A stretch of DNA of 64,000 nt from Dillenia suffruticosa (Eukaryota; Streptophyta; Magnoliopsida; Dilleniales; Dilleniaceae), in the NCBI GenBank assembly GCA_033439265.1, contig JAVTVX010000005.1:4846001-4910000 (forward strand). Reading direction: 5' to 3'. Under the pieces are notes generated by a model that saw only the letters and a program-made list of their open reading frames with translations, did no database searches and was not told the origin of the DNA. The translations under genes and the position numbers were made by a program. Shown here piece after piece: positions 1 through 11,463 of this stretch (positions are counted from its first letter, which is position 1; every line of letters begins with the position of its first letter).

Positions 1-771
1 TTGCAATTCAGTTGCCACACCAATAGAAGTTGGATTAAAGCTCACCAAAGATCCTGGTGGAAGGAAAGTGAACAGCACCATGTACAAGCAAATTGTTGGG
101 AGTCTCATGTACTTAACCTCAACAAGGCCAAACATCATGTATGGCGTTAGTCTCATCAGTAGATACATGGAGAGTCCCACCGAAAAACACCTTCAGGCTG
201 CTAAGCGTATTTTACGATATTTGAAAGGGACTGCATCTCTTGGATTGTTTTACAAGAAAGGAGAAAGTTCAGATTTGCTTGGTTTTACTGACAGTGATTA
301 TGCATGTGATATTGAGGACCGAAAAAGCACATCAGGCTATGTATTTATGCTTGGTTCAACAGCTGTCTCGTGGTCTTCAAAGAAACATTTCAACAACAGA
401 AGCGGAATTTGTGGCTGCCACATCAAGTGCTTGTCAAGCTATTTGGTTGAGGAAGATTCTCGGACAACTTCAATTCAAACAGCATGAAGCAACAATAATT
501 TTTTGTGACAACAATTCAGCCATTAAATTGTCAAAGAATCCAGTTCTACATGGGAGGAGCAAGCATATAGATGTCAAGTATCATTTCTTGAGGGATCTTT
601 ACAAAAGATGGTGTGATTGATCTTGTTTTCTGTAGAAGTGAAGATCAAGTTGCTGATTTGTTTACAAAGCCCCTCAAAATTGCCACATTTCAGAAATTAA
701 GAAAGCTCCTTGGAGTTTGTTCGTGGATGCCTCAGATTGAAGGAGAGCTTGTTCCTATGCTTTTAAACTGA
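1..771 (+). pseudogene. 3' end of Ty1/Copia pol (end of RT and RNase H), frameshifted
   Basis: This is the last part of a Copia-type polyprotein cut by the window edge. Readable family motifs are the post-RT block SLMYLTSTRPNIMY near 100-145, the RNase H segment with DSDYA and KSTSGY near 285-345, STTEAEF near 390-415, the CDNNSAI segment near 505-530, and the tail DLFTKPL near 655-675. A stop codon at 769-771 ends the frame 30 bases before the LTR. The reading frame changes at about 388-395, where a few residues usually found between SSKK and STTEAE are missing. It changes again at about 600, where one extra T is inserted. The copy therefore cannot make an intact protein. Family assignment is firm and the lineage within Copia is not resolved. 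Confidence 0.93.
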
Positions 772-801
772 TCACTTGCAGTATCAGTTTAAGGGACGTC
801 A

Positions 802-1070
802 TGTTAGAAAAAGAAGTTTTTTTATGTTTCCTAGTTTTTAGGAATTGGTTGGTTTCCTAGTTTTTAGGAATTGGTTCGCAGCATGATGCTGCACATGGGT
901 CAAATTAGTTTCTTTTTTTGGGTATCTTGTTAGCCTTGGTCAAATTAGTTTCTTTTTTTGGGTATCTTGTTAGCCTTTCTAATACAGCCTATATAGAGGC
1001 TTGTTAAACATTGCCTGATAAAAATGTGTAGTAGCATTCATTCTCCGTACATGTGATCTCTTTCTTATCA
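802..1070 (+). repeat. 3' LTR of the Copia element
   Basis: The LTR starts with TGTTAG 30 bases after the pol stop. The likely end is CTTATCA near 1070, but no second LTR or target-site duplication is in the window to fix it. A TATATAG box lies near 990. Two tandem duplications sit inside: a 26-bp unit at 827-852 and 853-878, and a 40-bp unit at 898-937 and 938-977. Confidence 0.7.
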
Positions 1071-1181
1071 GCACCCGCCTCCACCAGTATTAAGTAAATT
1101 CGACCCCCGAAGCCTCCTCTCAAAACACCGGCCTCAATTATAAAAACGGTAAACTAAGAGATCAAAATTTAAACTAGGTCT

Positions 1182-1377
1182 GGTGGGTGCGCCAGGCCCC
1201 AGCAGTAGTGCAACGCTAGGGCAACGCGTGTGAGCCCCGATAGCAAGCTACCGTTGTGGACCCACCCCATAAAAACATTAATTTAATATCATGCGGGCCA
1301 ATGACCCGCGTATCAGATATTAAACTGATAAGAACAGATACTACACTTGATCTTAGCCAAAAGGCCGAGAAAGGTAT
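1182..1377 (-). ncRNA. U2: U2 spliceosomal snRNA
   Basis: Read on the minus strand, the gene starts at 1377 with ATACCTTTCTCGGCC and continues with the invariant GTAGTA that pairs with intron branch sites. The stem-loop IIa block and the GC-rich IIb hairpin follow, then the 3' stem-loops ending in GCGCACCCACC. The length of about 196 nt fits plant U2. A plant 3' box, CA-N5-AGTTTAA, follows directly at 1169-1182 and supports the 3' end. The RNA base-pairs with the branch site in the U2 snRNP. One oddity is the Sm-binding site near 1265-1275, which reads AATGTTTTTA with a G where plant U2 normally has a run of U. The gene otherwise looks intact. Confidence 0.96.
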
Positions 1378-1401
1378 GTTTTGCTTTGTTCCAGCGTTCT
1401 A

Positions 1402-1454
1402 CTTACATAGTAGCGTCCATGTTTAGCTCTTCGTCCATTCAATCGATGTGGGAT
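1402..1454 (-). promoter_or_regulatory. U2 snRNA promoter: USE and TATA-like box
   Basis: The plant upstream sequence element is present as ATCCCACATCG at 1444-1454 (minus strand), matching the RTCCCACATCG consensus. A TATA-like TATGTAAG lies at 1402-1409, about 25-32 bases before the RNA start. The boxes are 34 bases apart, which is the spacing known for plant snRNA genes read by RNA polymerase II; the Pol III type is about one helical turn shorter. Confidence 0.85.
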
Positions 1455-1629
1455 ACAGGACTCTCTCTGATACAGCCATAAACGCCTTGCTCTGTCTCTA
1501 TCTCTATCTCTTCCCCCCTTTTTCACAAGTTCCAGTCGGCTAAATCATGGACTTGATTTTCAAGTCCACTCTAGTAACAGCCACAAAGAAATACAGTAAC
1601 CTTGATGTGGAAGGTTAAAGAAGAAATAA

Positions 1630-2010
1630 ATTACCTGGAATTTGATTTTGAAGAACATCCAGGATCGGCCTTGAAATCCCTCACCAAAAGATTTTAAAAC
1701 GGTAAAGGATTCTTTTCCTTATCACTTCATTTTTCTGTAAAGACTGGCCCCCCCCCCCCACAAAGGAAAAACCCTCTCATTCTTTCACAAACCCAACATT
1801 GATCGAAAGGGCAAAAAGGATCAAATCCAAGATGAAAATCAACCCAAGCAGAGCCCTGCAAAGACCCATTTGAAGAGAACCCCAATGACATCCCCCGAGA
1901 AAAGAAAACCCCAATCAATTTCTTTGAGAATTTCGAAGTTAAGTTTCGTGGGCTTGTGGTGAAGACTGAGTAATGATAGAGGTTGTCACTCGTTGACAGC
2001 AAATTTTTCA
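1630..2010 (-). other. Exon-like block A, paralogous to block B at 7380-7790
   Basis: On the minus strand this block ends in a good splice donor, CCAG|GTAATTT, near 1630. It shares many short runs, in the same order, with 7380-7790, including the donor context, AAGAACAT, the segment around GGGCAAAAxGG and ATGAAAATCAA. It is probably the first (untranslated) exon and promoter edge of a gene whose body is no longer present, because the U2 gene and the Copia element lie immediately downstream. I do not recognise a protein in it. Confidence 0.4.
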
Positions 2011-2039
2011 AATTACAATTCTCTCCTCAAATTTGAATT

Positions 2040-3108
2040 TTTTTTTTTTTTTTTTTTCATTTTGGGGTACAGAATATATTATTTGGGTATTATAAATAAT
2101 GATTTTTGAGTAATGACAGTATTGATAGATTATATTATTTATAATTAAAAACGTAAATATGTATACAATATATAAAATTTTATAAATTAATAGATTTATA
2201 TGTCTAAAATTCTATACAACCTCAATCCACAGCGGACCACAATTATTGTGTCACAAACGAAATTTTTACATTGAAATTAATAACAAATAGAAATGCCATA
2301 TAGATTTTAAGATGATTGTGATTTTCTTTGAAGCAGAGGCTGTCTGTTGAAATCATTGTATATCTTCCTAAGTTAAAATCATTAATAATAAATAGTCTGT
2401 TGATTTTCTCAGAAGCATGGAGTTTGAACCATTGACCTTCATTTAATCAAAGATTTTAGAGCCTTCTTGGTAACCATTTGGTCACTGGCATTGCTAATAT
2501 TAATGATTATTGATCATGCGGCACAAAACAAAGTTGTTTTTATTAAATATAAATTATATAGATGAAAATATAATACAAAGTATAAATAATGATATAAAAG
2601 TGATACAATTATTATTGTCACAACAAATAATTATTTAAGGTAGCAAACATTAATAATGTCTCTACCTTTTTGAAGAAAAAATACTCCACATAACATGTTG
2701 GTCACATCTGGTCATGCTCGATTCAATTTAGGTGTATAGCATTTAACAAGAACATGTTTGGCTTAGCGTAAAAGTATTTATATTGCTGATTGCATGATAA
2801 AATTATAATAATTATTGGCATATAAAGAAAATGATTATTTAAGGTAACAAATATTATAATGTCTCTACCTTTTGGAAGAAAAAAAATACTACATGTCGTC
2901 ATGCTCGATTCAAGTTAAGTGCATAACATTTGACAAAAACATGTTTGGCCATCTAAGGCTAGCTCTTTTGTTCCAAGAAAACAAGAACCAAACGGGCCTA
3001 TCCAAAATTTCACCTTCTTTCAAAATTTTCGCCTTCCATTTTGCCACAAAAGTTGTCACTTCATTGAAGTGCCAAACGAGGAAAGATGAGAAGCATCTGA
3101 GAATTCAA
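2040..3108. other. AT-rich spacer, no gene seen
   Basis: The spacer starts with a T-run at about 2040-2057. No recognisable coding sequence is present. Short stretches near 2610-2690 and 2830-2890 resemble each other (ATTATTTAAGGTA followed by ATAATGTCTCTACCTTTT) and indicate an old partial duplication. Confidence 0.5.
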
Positions 3109-5871
3109 CTATGGCTCAACCCGGTTCCCCGCATCAACATCCACAGAGAGAGCCACTCTGCTCCAGCTTCTGCAATGTGTAGCTAGGAAAAGTGAAGTAG
3201 CTTGGCAGCAAAGACCACAAATTAAGCCAATCCACAGGCCCTGTCGAACATTGAGCACAATGCAACCAAATAGTAAGGCTCATATCGGGTGTCTACTGCT
3301 ACTCAGCGCTGATGCTTGAGAGCTAGTGAAAGCTACAACATATTGCATATCAAATGGTTAAGTAAGGCTAAAGTAGTGGAATGTAGCCCTCAAACAAGTA
3401 AGCATAAATTTTCATCATGTGGTCAAAAACTATACCTTGGTATACAATTTAGCCAGAAAGCCAAGAAGACAGGAAATTGGCATGCCTATAAAGTAGAATG
3501 ATCCCAAGTTTATGAACACAGCCAAATGCTGCCAACCGCAGCCCCTTGTCGCCCCTGAGGGATTAGCGTGTATCCAAAAATAAGACTGAAAAATAATAAG
3601 TTGTCCTTCATTAAAATGAGAGATCATCACCTGACAATACACCTTGCAAGGAATCAAAGAAAATTGAGATGGCAAGAAAGGGGGTCATTGAAGCAAACGA
3701 CTCTATTATTGTAGTGCTGTCACTAAAGAGGTTTGCCCAAAGGTTATGGCCGAAAGATAGAGCTAAAATGATAACCACAGCCAGAAGGAAAGAAAGCTTA
3801 AGGGTCACGCCCATGGCATGCTTAGCTCTGTCAGGATTTCCTGCTCCCAATTCATTTGACACTCTTGTGCTGCAACGAACAAAAACTCCTTTGAATAAGT
3901 AATTGGCATCTGAGTGACAGAGGATGTGCCAATAATAATAATAATCATAATAATTGAATACCAACCTTGCAGCAGCACTGAGCCCATAAGCAAAATTGAA
4001 TGCAATGGCTTCTGTGCTTACACTGAAGATGCAAGGAAATGAATTAGCATATGAAGCAGCACAACTGCTCCAATCATTTTTGACTTAAAGGACATGTGGG
4101 GAGGAAATTGTACCACATTGCGATCAATGAAGTGGTAATTTCAGGGTTCTCCATCAACCCTGCTAGTAGCACAAGAAGCTCAAAAGCCCAATATTCCAAA
4201 CTGATTAAACAATGGAGTTTGTTAATAACATTTTTATAATTGCTTTTCTAGTTAATTAGCTCAACCCAAGCCACAACTTAAGTCCTACAAAAGCCAAGAT
4301 TACTTACCAAACCATAGCCGCAGAAGGAAGTGCCAGTTTCAAGTTACCATAAACATAATGGAGTGACTCCATTGAAAATCCGATCCATGTTTCCTTGAAT
4401 TTCTGTGTGTACAACACATATGCGGCCAACATAATGACTGAAATCCAAAATGTAATAGAAGTAGCCAATGCTGCTCCTTTGAAACCAAGAGCTGTTGAGT
4501 AGACCAACACATATGCGATTCCAATGTGAAGGAGTAATGGAACTACAGAACAAACAACCAACGGCATGACAACAGATTGAGTCTGTAGAAATCTTAAGAT
4601 ATTTTGCAAAAGTCCAAATGCAAATACTCCCGGTATGAGATACTTCATAAATACCGCAGCAGTTCTTGAGATGTCAGCATCTTGATGAAGCAAGATCAGT
4701 ATGGGTTTTGTATACAGCCAAAATATGGAAATGATGACGGAGAAGAATACAGATATAATACAGGATGCCTGAAGATGAATGCCCATCATCCTGTACAATT
4801 TTGCACCAAAACCTTGGCCACAGAGTGTCTCAAGTGCACCACTAAGGCCAATCTAGACAATAGAGTAGAAAAATTGTGTCACAGACATACCCAAAATCGT
4901 AAAAGAGAAACCTATTTCTTTAAAGGAAGAATTCTCCATCGTCTTTCAAGTGTTACATATTTAAAAGCAAATTCCAGAGAATACGCATAAGGTCCATCTT
5001 GAAAAATCTGTTGGGTGTATGGTACATGCAAAACATGGAGAAGAAACGTGAAGTTATTTTAAATTTGTAAGAGTTAATAAAGAATATGCAACTAATGACC
5101 ACCAAGAGATTTTGCATATCAACACCCTTGTTTCTATGCCTTAGGTCCATCAAATATCTTAGATTAATGCCATCAGTTTGGAAATGATGTGTTGCAACTG
5201 ATATCTCACCATCATCAGCAATGAGAAAGAAAAATACTGGAAACTGAGCTGATAATAAGATCGAGAGCAAAATGCTGGGCTGAAGAGCTCCAAAACCTTA
5301 AAAGCAGCATCGGGAAGATCACCATATGATGAAAGCCGCAAGTTTGAGCTCTTAGGACCATTCAGAGACAAACTTGATATGGATAAGCTCAGGCCAGTTA
5401 AGCAACAGGCCCTGTGGTGCCGACAATTTCATAGAAGTTTCATGTGAGTCAATCATGTTTCTTAAATTGTTAATTTTTAACACTATTAAGTAATTATGCA
5501 GTAAAATAAGTCATATCAGAAGTACAAAATTTTGGGATCCGGCAGAACAATAAGGGAGATGCATAACATTCGAAAGAGAGGGGAAAAACAGAGACAGAGG
5601 GAGTCACCATGAAAGCAAAACCGGTGACAGTAGCCCATGAGTTAGCAAGGGTTGCACCAGAAAGCTCAAGCTCCCCAAGGTGACCAGCAAACATAACAGA
5701 CACTAGGGTGATTGCATAATAGGAAACATTAGTCAGGATTAATGGTAATGAAAACACGAGCTGGGTCCTCGTCTCCTCCATATCCAATACCTTTTCCCAC
5801 CACCTCCCATCTGATTCTCCATCATGACTACTCTCTAACAAGGGATTTTCAGAACTAGAATTCGCCATCAC
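3109..5871 (-). CDS. MATE (DETOXIFICATION-type) efflux transporter, seven exons
   Basis: A multidrug and toxic compound extrusion carrier, expected to export small organic compounds by proton or sodium antiport at the plasma membrane or tonoplast. Exons on the minus strand are 5871-5608, 4852-4308, 4200-4114, 4022-3966, 3869-3631, 3554-3436 and 3240-3109. All introns have GT/AG ends and all phases agree, giving 480 residues, the normal length for plant members. Residues 1-35 are a soluble tail with WWEKV and EETRTQ. Two MatE repeats follow, with the plant signatures ALETLCGQ (about residue 95) and RVSNELGAG (about 320-328). Later markers are CGWQH and [10 protein letters not shown]. The last helix is followed by a short tail ending VEP. 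No lesion was found. The substrate cannot be told from sequence. Confidence 0.94.
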
Positions 5872-7320
5872 GTCTTCTCTCTACCTCCTACTCATCCATG
5901 TTCACTTTGTTTTCTCTGTTAAGGTTAACCACCTTGGAATGGAATGGATGGTAGTTGGGCTCAACCATATGGTCAAAAGGAGAATAAGGACAAATAAACA
6001 GGCCGTGTTGAAGGAGAATAATCTGCCAGGAGTATCATGTGTTCAATGAAATACATAAATCTCCTCACTGCACCCCACATGGCATAATCATAGTCAGCGA
6101 TTCTCTCATATTTCCACCTCAAGAACTCAATGGAATGACCACTGTAGGCCAAAGGAACACCCTTACCCTTTCACTACCCAACATCTAGGATAAGGTAACC
6201 AATTGGATTCCATACACAGAAAACTGGGTGCAGGGAACACCACAATCCGTCCCTTTTTCCCATCTACAGAAGGGAGGAATGACCTGTCTTTTTTGGATTA
6301 AATCCAAAACACCTAATATTGGATGCAAATTATGTCTAGATCCCAAGGAAACCATGCAAAAAGCATGTCATATACCATTCCACAAAGAAGGTAAGACTAT
6401 TCTAATCAATGGTGAGCCAAAGGAGATGAACAATTTTCACCACAATGCAAGTACCAAGCACATGTATATACACGAAACATCTTCATTTTCACAAGAGGAC
6501 TACAAATTTGAGTATGACTCATAAAGACTCTTTTTGATATATAAGTAGTCAAATTTTGAATGTTGCTCTCGTCCAAGCAATTTGCCCTATCTTATCCATC
6601 ATTGAAGCATATGTAACCAAACACAAGCTCGATGTTTTTATCACTTTTGTGGATAGAAGCAGTGACAAAGCTGGGGGATATTGCCCCCTGAATTTTTGGG
6701 AAAAAAAAAAGAAAGAAATTAATATAAATATACATTGGTGCATTTCTGCACTAACTGCTAAAATTAAAAATAGAATGTTGTTTATTTATTAAAAATTAAA
6801 ACTTCTATTCCTCCGCCGCCTGCAAGTTGTATCCCAAATATGGATTTCTCGTTTTGCCCCTCCATTGAAGTTACAGTTGACCCACCCAGAATCCCATTTT
6901 CATGAAATAAAATATGACAAGTCTAATTAAATATTTTACAAAATATCCAGAAAAAAGGGCTTCACGAGGCAAGCAATATCAGATTTTTCATGTTCCACAC
7001 ATGATGTTGCAGATAAATTCCATAGATCGCTAAAAACAAAAAAGGTACAACACCCATGTGTGCGATCCACATAGTTTGTGTACTAGTGTCCATGCTCTAT
7101 GAATTTATCTGACCACATTCAGAGATTTAACTTATGCTTCGGTACTAATTACAAACAATATATATATGAACGAAATGTAAATTTTATAAATAACGCCGAA
7201 AATAGCAAAGATAAAAAATAGATAAATAAAAGGACAAGCAAATACATTTACTGACTCATACAAATTGGCACAAGCTACACTACACTTAATTCAATACAAC
7301 TAAGAAATAAGGAAAAACCT
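5872..7320. other. Upstream spacer of the MATE gene
   Basis: This should hold the MATE promoter. If block B is its leader exon, it instead holds a 5' UTR intron. Open frames near 6228-6524 and 6556-6792 show no family motif and look like chance. Confidence 0.4.
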
Positions 7321-7344
7321 TATTATTATTATTATTATTATTAT
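7321..7344. repeat. (TTA)n microsatellite
   Basis: Eight uninterrupted TTA/ATT units lie just downstream (minus-strand sense) of the exon-like block B. Confidence 0.9.
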
Positions 7345-7379
7345 TTTCTTTTTTGTGGAAAAGGAAAGGGATGCAAATT

Positions 7380-7790
7380 GTTACCTGCAATTTGAAGAAC
7401 ATTTAGGATCATCAGTGGATACCCTAATGAAGAAAAAACCTCCTCCTTATGCCTGATCATCAAATCCCAGGATTGACTAATGATAGGGCAAAAGGGTCAA
7501 ATCAAACATGAAAATCAATCCCCATTGCGTCCTGTAAAACCCCATATCAGAAACCCCAGAAAAGAATTGAATGAAACAGCAGAAACCGAATTCGGATGAA
7601 AATTATCGAATTGGGTTTGTTGAATTTGTGGTGATGAGCTCGCCGGAGACCAAATCACAGCCCACTTGCGACTCAGTTGAAATGGTCGGTGCTCTCAGCC
7701 TATGATGGTGATGAGGATAAGTGGCGGTACGGTGATTCAAAATTTCATTGAAATTACAATTTTCTCCTCCTTGCTCTGAATCCACCGATA
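7380..7790 (-). other. Exon-like block B, possible 5' leader exon of the MATE gene
   Basis: On the minus strand this block ends in a strong donor, TTGCAG|GTAACAA, at about 7387. It is clearly related to block A at 1630-2010. It lies upstream of the MATE start codon at 5871 in the same orientation, so it could be a non-coding first exon joined across 1.5 kb. A 60-residue frame at 7603-7785 has a His-run and no recognisable domain. RNA reads would settle whether it belongs to the MATE transcript. Confidence 0.4.
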
Positions 7791-9214
7791 TCGTAATAAA
7801 ATTTCATGAAATTGTCTAATACCGTAATAATTTACATGTTGAATATTTTAGTTTCAAATTGAAACTGAACCAGAATCTAACACCGTAGAACTGAATCAAA
7901 ATTATGGTAAATGATTTTGTCCGTTTCTGGAACTAAAATCTCTAAACTATTGGTTCGATTTTAGTTCTTAATTTTTAGAATTTAACCAGAAATTTAAAAA
8001 ACTTTGGAACAGAAACAAAAAAAAAAATAATAATAATAAATAAATAAACTTTAAAACAATCATAACCATAAAAAAACTATGAAAATGTCATACAAAAAGG
8101 TGCAAGAGTCATTAAAATTAAAATCATAATCAAATTTGAATCAAACAAGAATCAAAATCATCTTAGTCTAGAACCAGAATCAGTCCGAAACCATGGTATT
8201 CATCCATCATCTGGTTCCTGATTCTGATTCTTTTTCTCACTAACCAGGAACCATCCGATTCTACTTTAGTTTCAGTTCAGTTTGGCACCTTGGGTATGTC
8301 TATCTCAGGGATAGATTCGAATAATTTGAGGGCTTAGTTTGTATTAAGGCTTATTTGTAAATTTTAAGATTTAATTTAAATAATATGTCATTTTAGTACT
8401 AAAAATTCTAGATCTCATAATAATTTAATTATTACATAAAGAAATTGATTTATGTTGATAAAACTTTATTTCTTTTGTGCAAAAAATTACTTTTATAAAA
8501 AAATATTATAAGGAAAATAAAATAAAATAAAATAGTGATAAATTGAACGACATTAAAAATGAATTTTTTTTCTTTGTTTTTATCGTTGTTATTCAGATTT
8601 TACCATATTAATCCGATTCAACTATTGTGAAACTCATTTTAGAGATTTACTTTTTCAAATTCTCTTTTGCTATTCGTAAGACTCAAACCCGTGATCTCTA
8701 ATTAAAGGAATATAGTATCAGACAACTCAATCAAAGGAGTTTGGTATCATTTAAAATAGATTGGATTTTCCGAAACTAGACCTAAAAGTCTGATCCTATT
8801 AATGTGCCTGCTAATCAACCTAACCCAACCCTCTGTGTCCTCATCCATGTTTATTACAGATTATAAACGACTGAATCTCCGTTCGCTAAAGAGAGAAATT
8901 GAGGACCGGCCATGATGGCATAACCAGCGATAGAAAAAAAATCCTCATGTAAAGATCCAAACAACTTAATTTTCACAAGCTGAGACGGGCAACTTGATGA
9001 TCGAGTTGAAATTGCAAAAGTAGACGAAGTGAAAGAGACAAGAGATGGGACAACTCAAAAAAGATCAAAATGGTACATTACATGAGCTTATCTTCAGCGA
9101 GGTACACACAATTATTAAGTATATCCCAGCATATTCTACAAGGATCATCACAAAAGCAATACTAGAGGGATTTATAGATTTGGTTCCATTATAGACACCT
9201 TGATGAGGCTGCGT
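7791..9214. other. AT-rich spacer, no gene seen
   Basis: Diffuse AT-rich sequence with A-runs and short repeats of GAACCAGAATC type near 7870-8300. No coding frame with family character was seen on either strand. Confidence 0.45.
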
Positions 9215-9310
9215 TCAATCTGTTTTAGCTTCCTTCTCCTTTGGCTTCCCCTTCTTGGGCTTCATGAAGCAAAAACATGAACAACATGGGCACTGAAACA
9301 AGAACTTCAT
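9215..9310 (-). CDS. Small Cys-rich peptide, 31 residues (putative)
   Basis: A short open frame reads MKFLFQCPCCSCFCF, then a Lys/Pro/Glu-rich basic tail ending AKTD and a TGA at 9215-9217. The N-terminal half has five cysteines within nine residues, interspersed with aromatic residues. The C-terminal half is strongly charged. The pattern (a clustered CPCCSCFC that could be S-acylated or bind metal, then a KPKKGKPK tail) is too ordered for chance AT-rich spacer. I recall similar very short predicted proteins in plant genomes but cannot name a family. The frame stays open for 17 codons upstream, so the start is not certain. Confidence 0.5.
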   Translation of the reverse strand: MKFLFQCPCCSCFCFMKPKKGKPKEKEAKTD

Positions 9311-11164
9311 CGCTTTTGCCTTTTCCTTCTTCAGGAGAATATTATAGGAAAGCAAAACTTCCACCCTTTATTTTCAGCACTATTTTTTTTTTGGATTCAG
9401 ATTTTTAATACTACGTTCTTTGTTTAATGAGTGGATTTCAATTCAATCACACCAAAAGTCAATCGATTTAGTGAAAAGGGTTTTACGTCCCTTAATCAAA
9501 TGCTCGGATTCGAATATTTTTGAAAATGGAAAAGATTATTTTGAGAGAAATTTCTTTTTATAAGATGTCTGATAATTAGGTCGATTTAGATTAATAGGAA
9601 CGAAGCTCCGGACAAAGGTCGTGAACCCAAAAAAAAAAAAAAAAAAAAATTCAATTCAATCGCAGCGGTTGGAGGCAACTTTTGGAAAGGCCATTGATCT
9701 AAAGTTTCAAGTTAAAATACGTTCAATTGGGTCACATTTTTGGGGCATGTGGGACCATCAGCATTGAAAAATGGGAGTACCTTTTTGAATTCTTTGACTC
9801 AAGGGGAAGGATTTTTGGGCGGGCAAGCAATAAGAAAGATGGGGTTGTCCTCAAAATGCCTGTGGAAAGAAATTTGGGGGTGTCTTGATCATTTGGGGGT
9901 TGAATATGAGACTTTGTGGCTACGAAATAGAATTGGAACGATGATGACCCGTGTGGATCTCACTTGAATGGTTATAAATATTAGTGCATTTGGGGGGGAG
10001 TCTAAAACTTATCGCAACTACAATGTCTCATGGTTTAAATTTGGATAGAAAATTGTTTAAATTTTCCTTCTTTTTTTTTTTATTTTGACCGCAAATAATA
10101 TTTTTGTACAAAAATAGAAAGTGTGCTCAAATGTTTATAGACAAAAATAATTGTTTTGTACCAGAAAATATGTAAAACGATTTTAAACTATTTTGGAAAA
10201 TTTAATTATAAGTTAGAAAATTAAGAATTGAAAATCTTGCCCCATATTTTTATTTTAACAAAAAGAAAAAAAAACCTATTTAAACCCAAATTTTGTGTTT
10301 TGCAAAAATATTAAATTCAAATGTAGAAAATGAGGCTCTTTTATTTTTCACTACACGGCCTCTAAGATTGAACAAGTGGTTTCTTATTTGTTGCGCATAA
10401 ATTAAGGAAATTATTGAAGTTAATTTTGAACTTGTTTAATAAATTTGTATAAATTAAGAAAATTACTTTAGTTTAGGACAGATATAATCCAAAATAAGAT
10501 TTCCCCAACTTTGGTTGCTTGGTGGAGGCAAGAGCCCAGTTGGGACTATGATTCATGCTCGAATCGTATAATAAAAAGGTCATGCTTGATCCATCTACTA
10601 GACTCAACTTCTTTTCATCTCGCTCTCAAAGAGATAGCAAATCAAGATGAGAGCTGGATTTTTGACACTTAGATTTCTTCCCCTCCCTCACCCTTCCGTT
10701 AAAAAATAAAATCCAACACAGATAAAAGATCCATCTTCTCTCCCTCCTTCCAAAATGCAGACCAAACAAAAGATCAAGTAGCTGAAGGAATTGAGGAAGA
10801 AGGGCCCCTTCCACTTCCCTTCAATCCCCTCCCAAAATTAAACCAAGGGTAAATAGTGGAAGAATCAAAAGAGATTGGGCCCCTCACTTCCTCTTCCCCT
10901 TGTTAACAACCACAACAGACCTAGACATGTAAACAAAGAGAGGGAGAAATTCAATCAAATCTCATCCTGGCTGTCAACAAAACAAATCTGAAACAAGCTT
11001 ATGCTGGAAAAACATAATATGCATTCTGCATATTTAAATGCATGAATGCCCAATTATTAGCATCAAGTCTGGAACATTTTCCTTATTCTCAAATATGTCT
11101 CATATCCGGTGGACTAGTTTATCAGAGCAACAAAGAAATGTACTAAGCAATTGCATCAGCTACT
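9311..11164. other. Spacer, no gene recognised
   Basis: An A-run lies near 9630-9649. A 75-codon plus-strand frame at 9740-9967 and a 62-codon minus-strand frame at 10626-10814 show no family motif. Nothing can be assigned. Confidence 0.4.
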
Positions 11165-11463
11165 GCATCAGGAGCCTGATCCAGTTCTTGTCACTCAAGC
11201 TCCCGTAGAGACTTCAATGCACTAAAAAACTTGTCTTCTTCTCCTTTATTATCCACGCCCTTCTTAAACACCACGAATTCGTATCTCATGGATCTCAGAT
11301 TGTATTGCTTCCTTCCTGGGATTAAAGACTGCAATAATCTTGCCAAATTCTTTCTCTAACATGTCCAACTTGCACCAAACACTGACGAGGTGACAGAAAA
11401 TGACCATTTGCTACTCTATGCATCATTGGTGTGTCCTTGGCAGCCTTTGAAGGAGGAGCCATT
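11165..11463 (-). pseudogene. Broken copy of an unidentified gene
   Basis: On the minus strand a frame opens at an ATG near 11463 with MAPPSKAAKDTPMMHRVANG. Acidic and basic protein-like sequence then continues in a second frame (EKEFGKIIAVFNPRKEAIQS, near 11290-11355) and a third (EEDKFFSALKSLRELE, near 11190-11240), ending at a stop near 11190. Two frame changes within 300 bases, no introns, and continuous protein-like character across the frames suggest a processed or decayed copy. I do not recognise the parent family. Confidence 0.4.

Noticed and set aside
6228..6792. Two plus-strand frames of 78-98 codons
   Set aside because: No motif, no splice context and no protein-like composition.
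8640..8720. tRNA-like CAAACCCGTGATCTC segment
   Set aside because: No cloverleaf can be built around it. It resembles dispersed repeat debris. No tRNA gene was found in the window.
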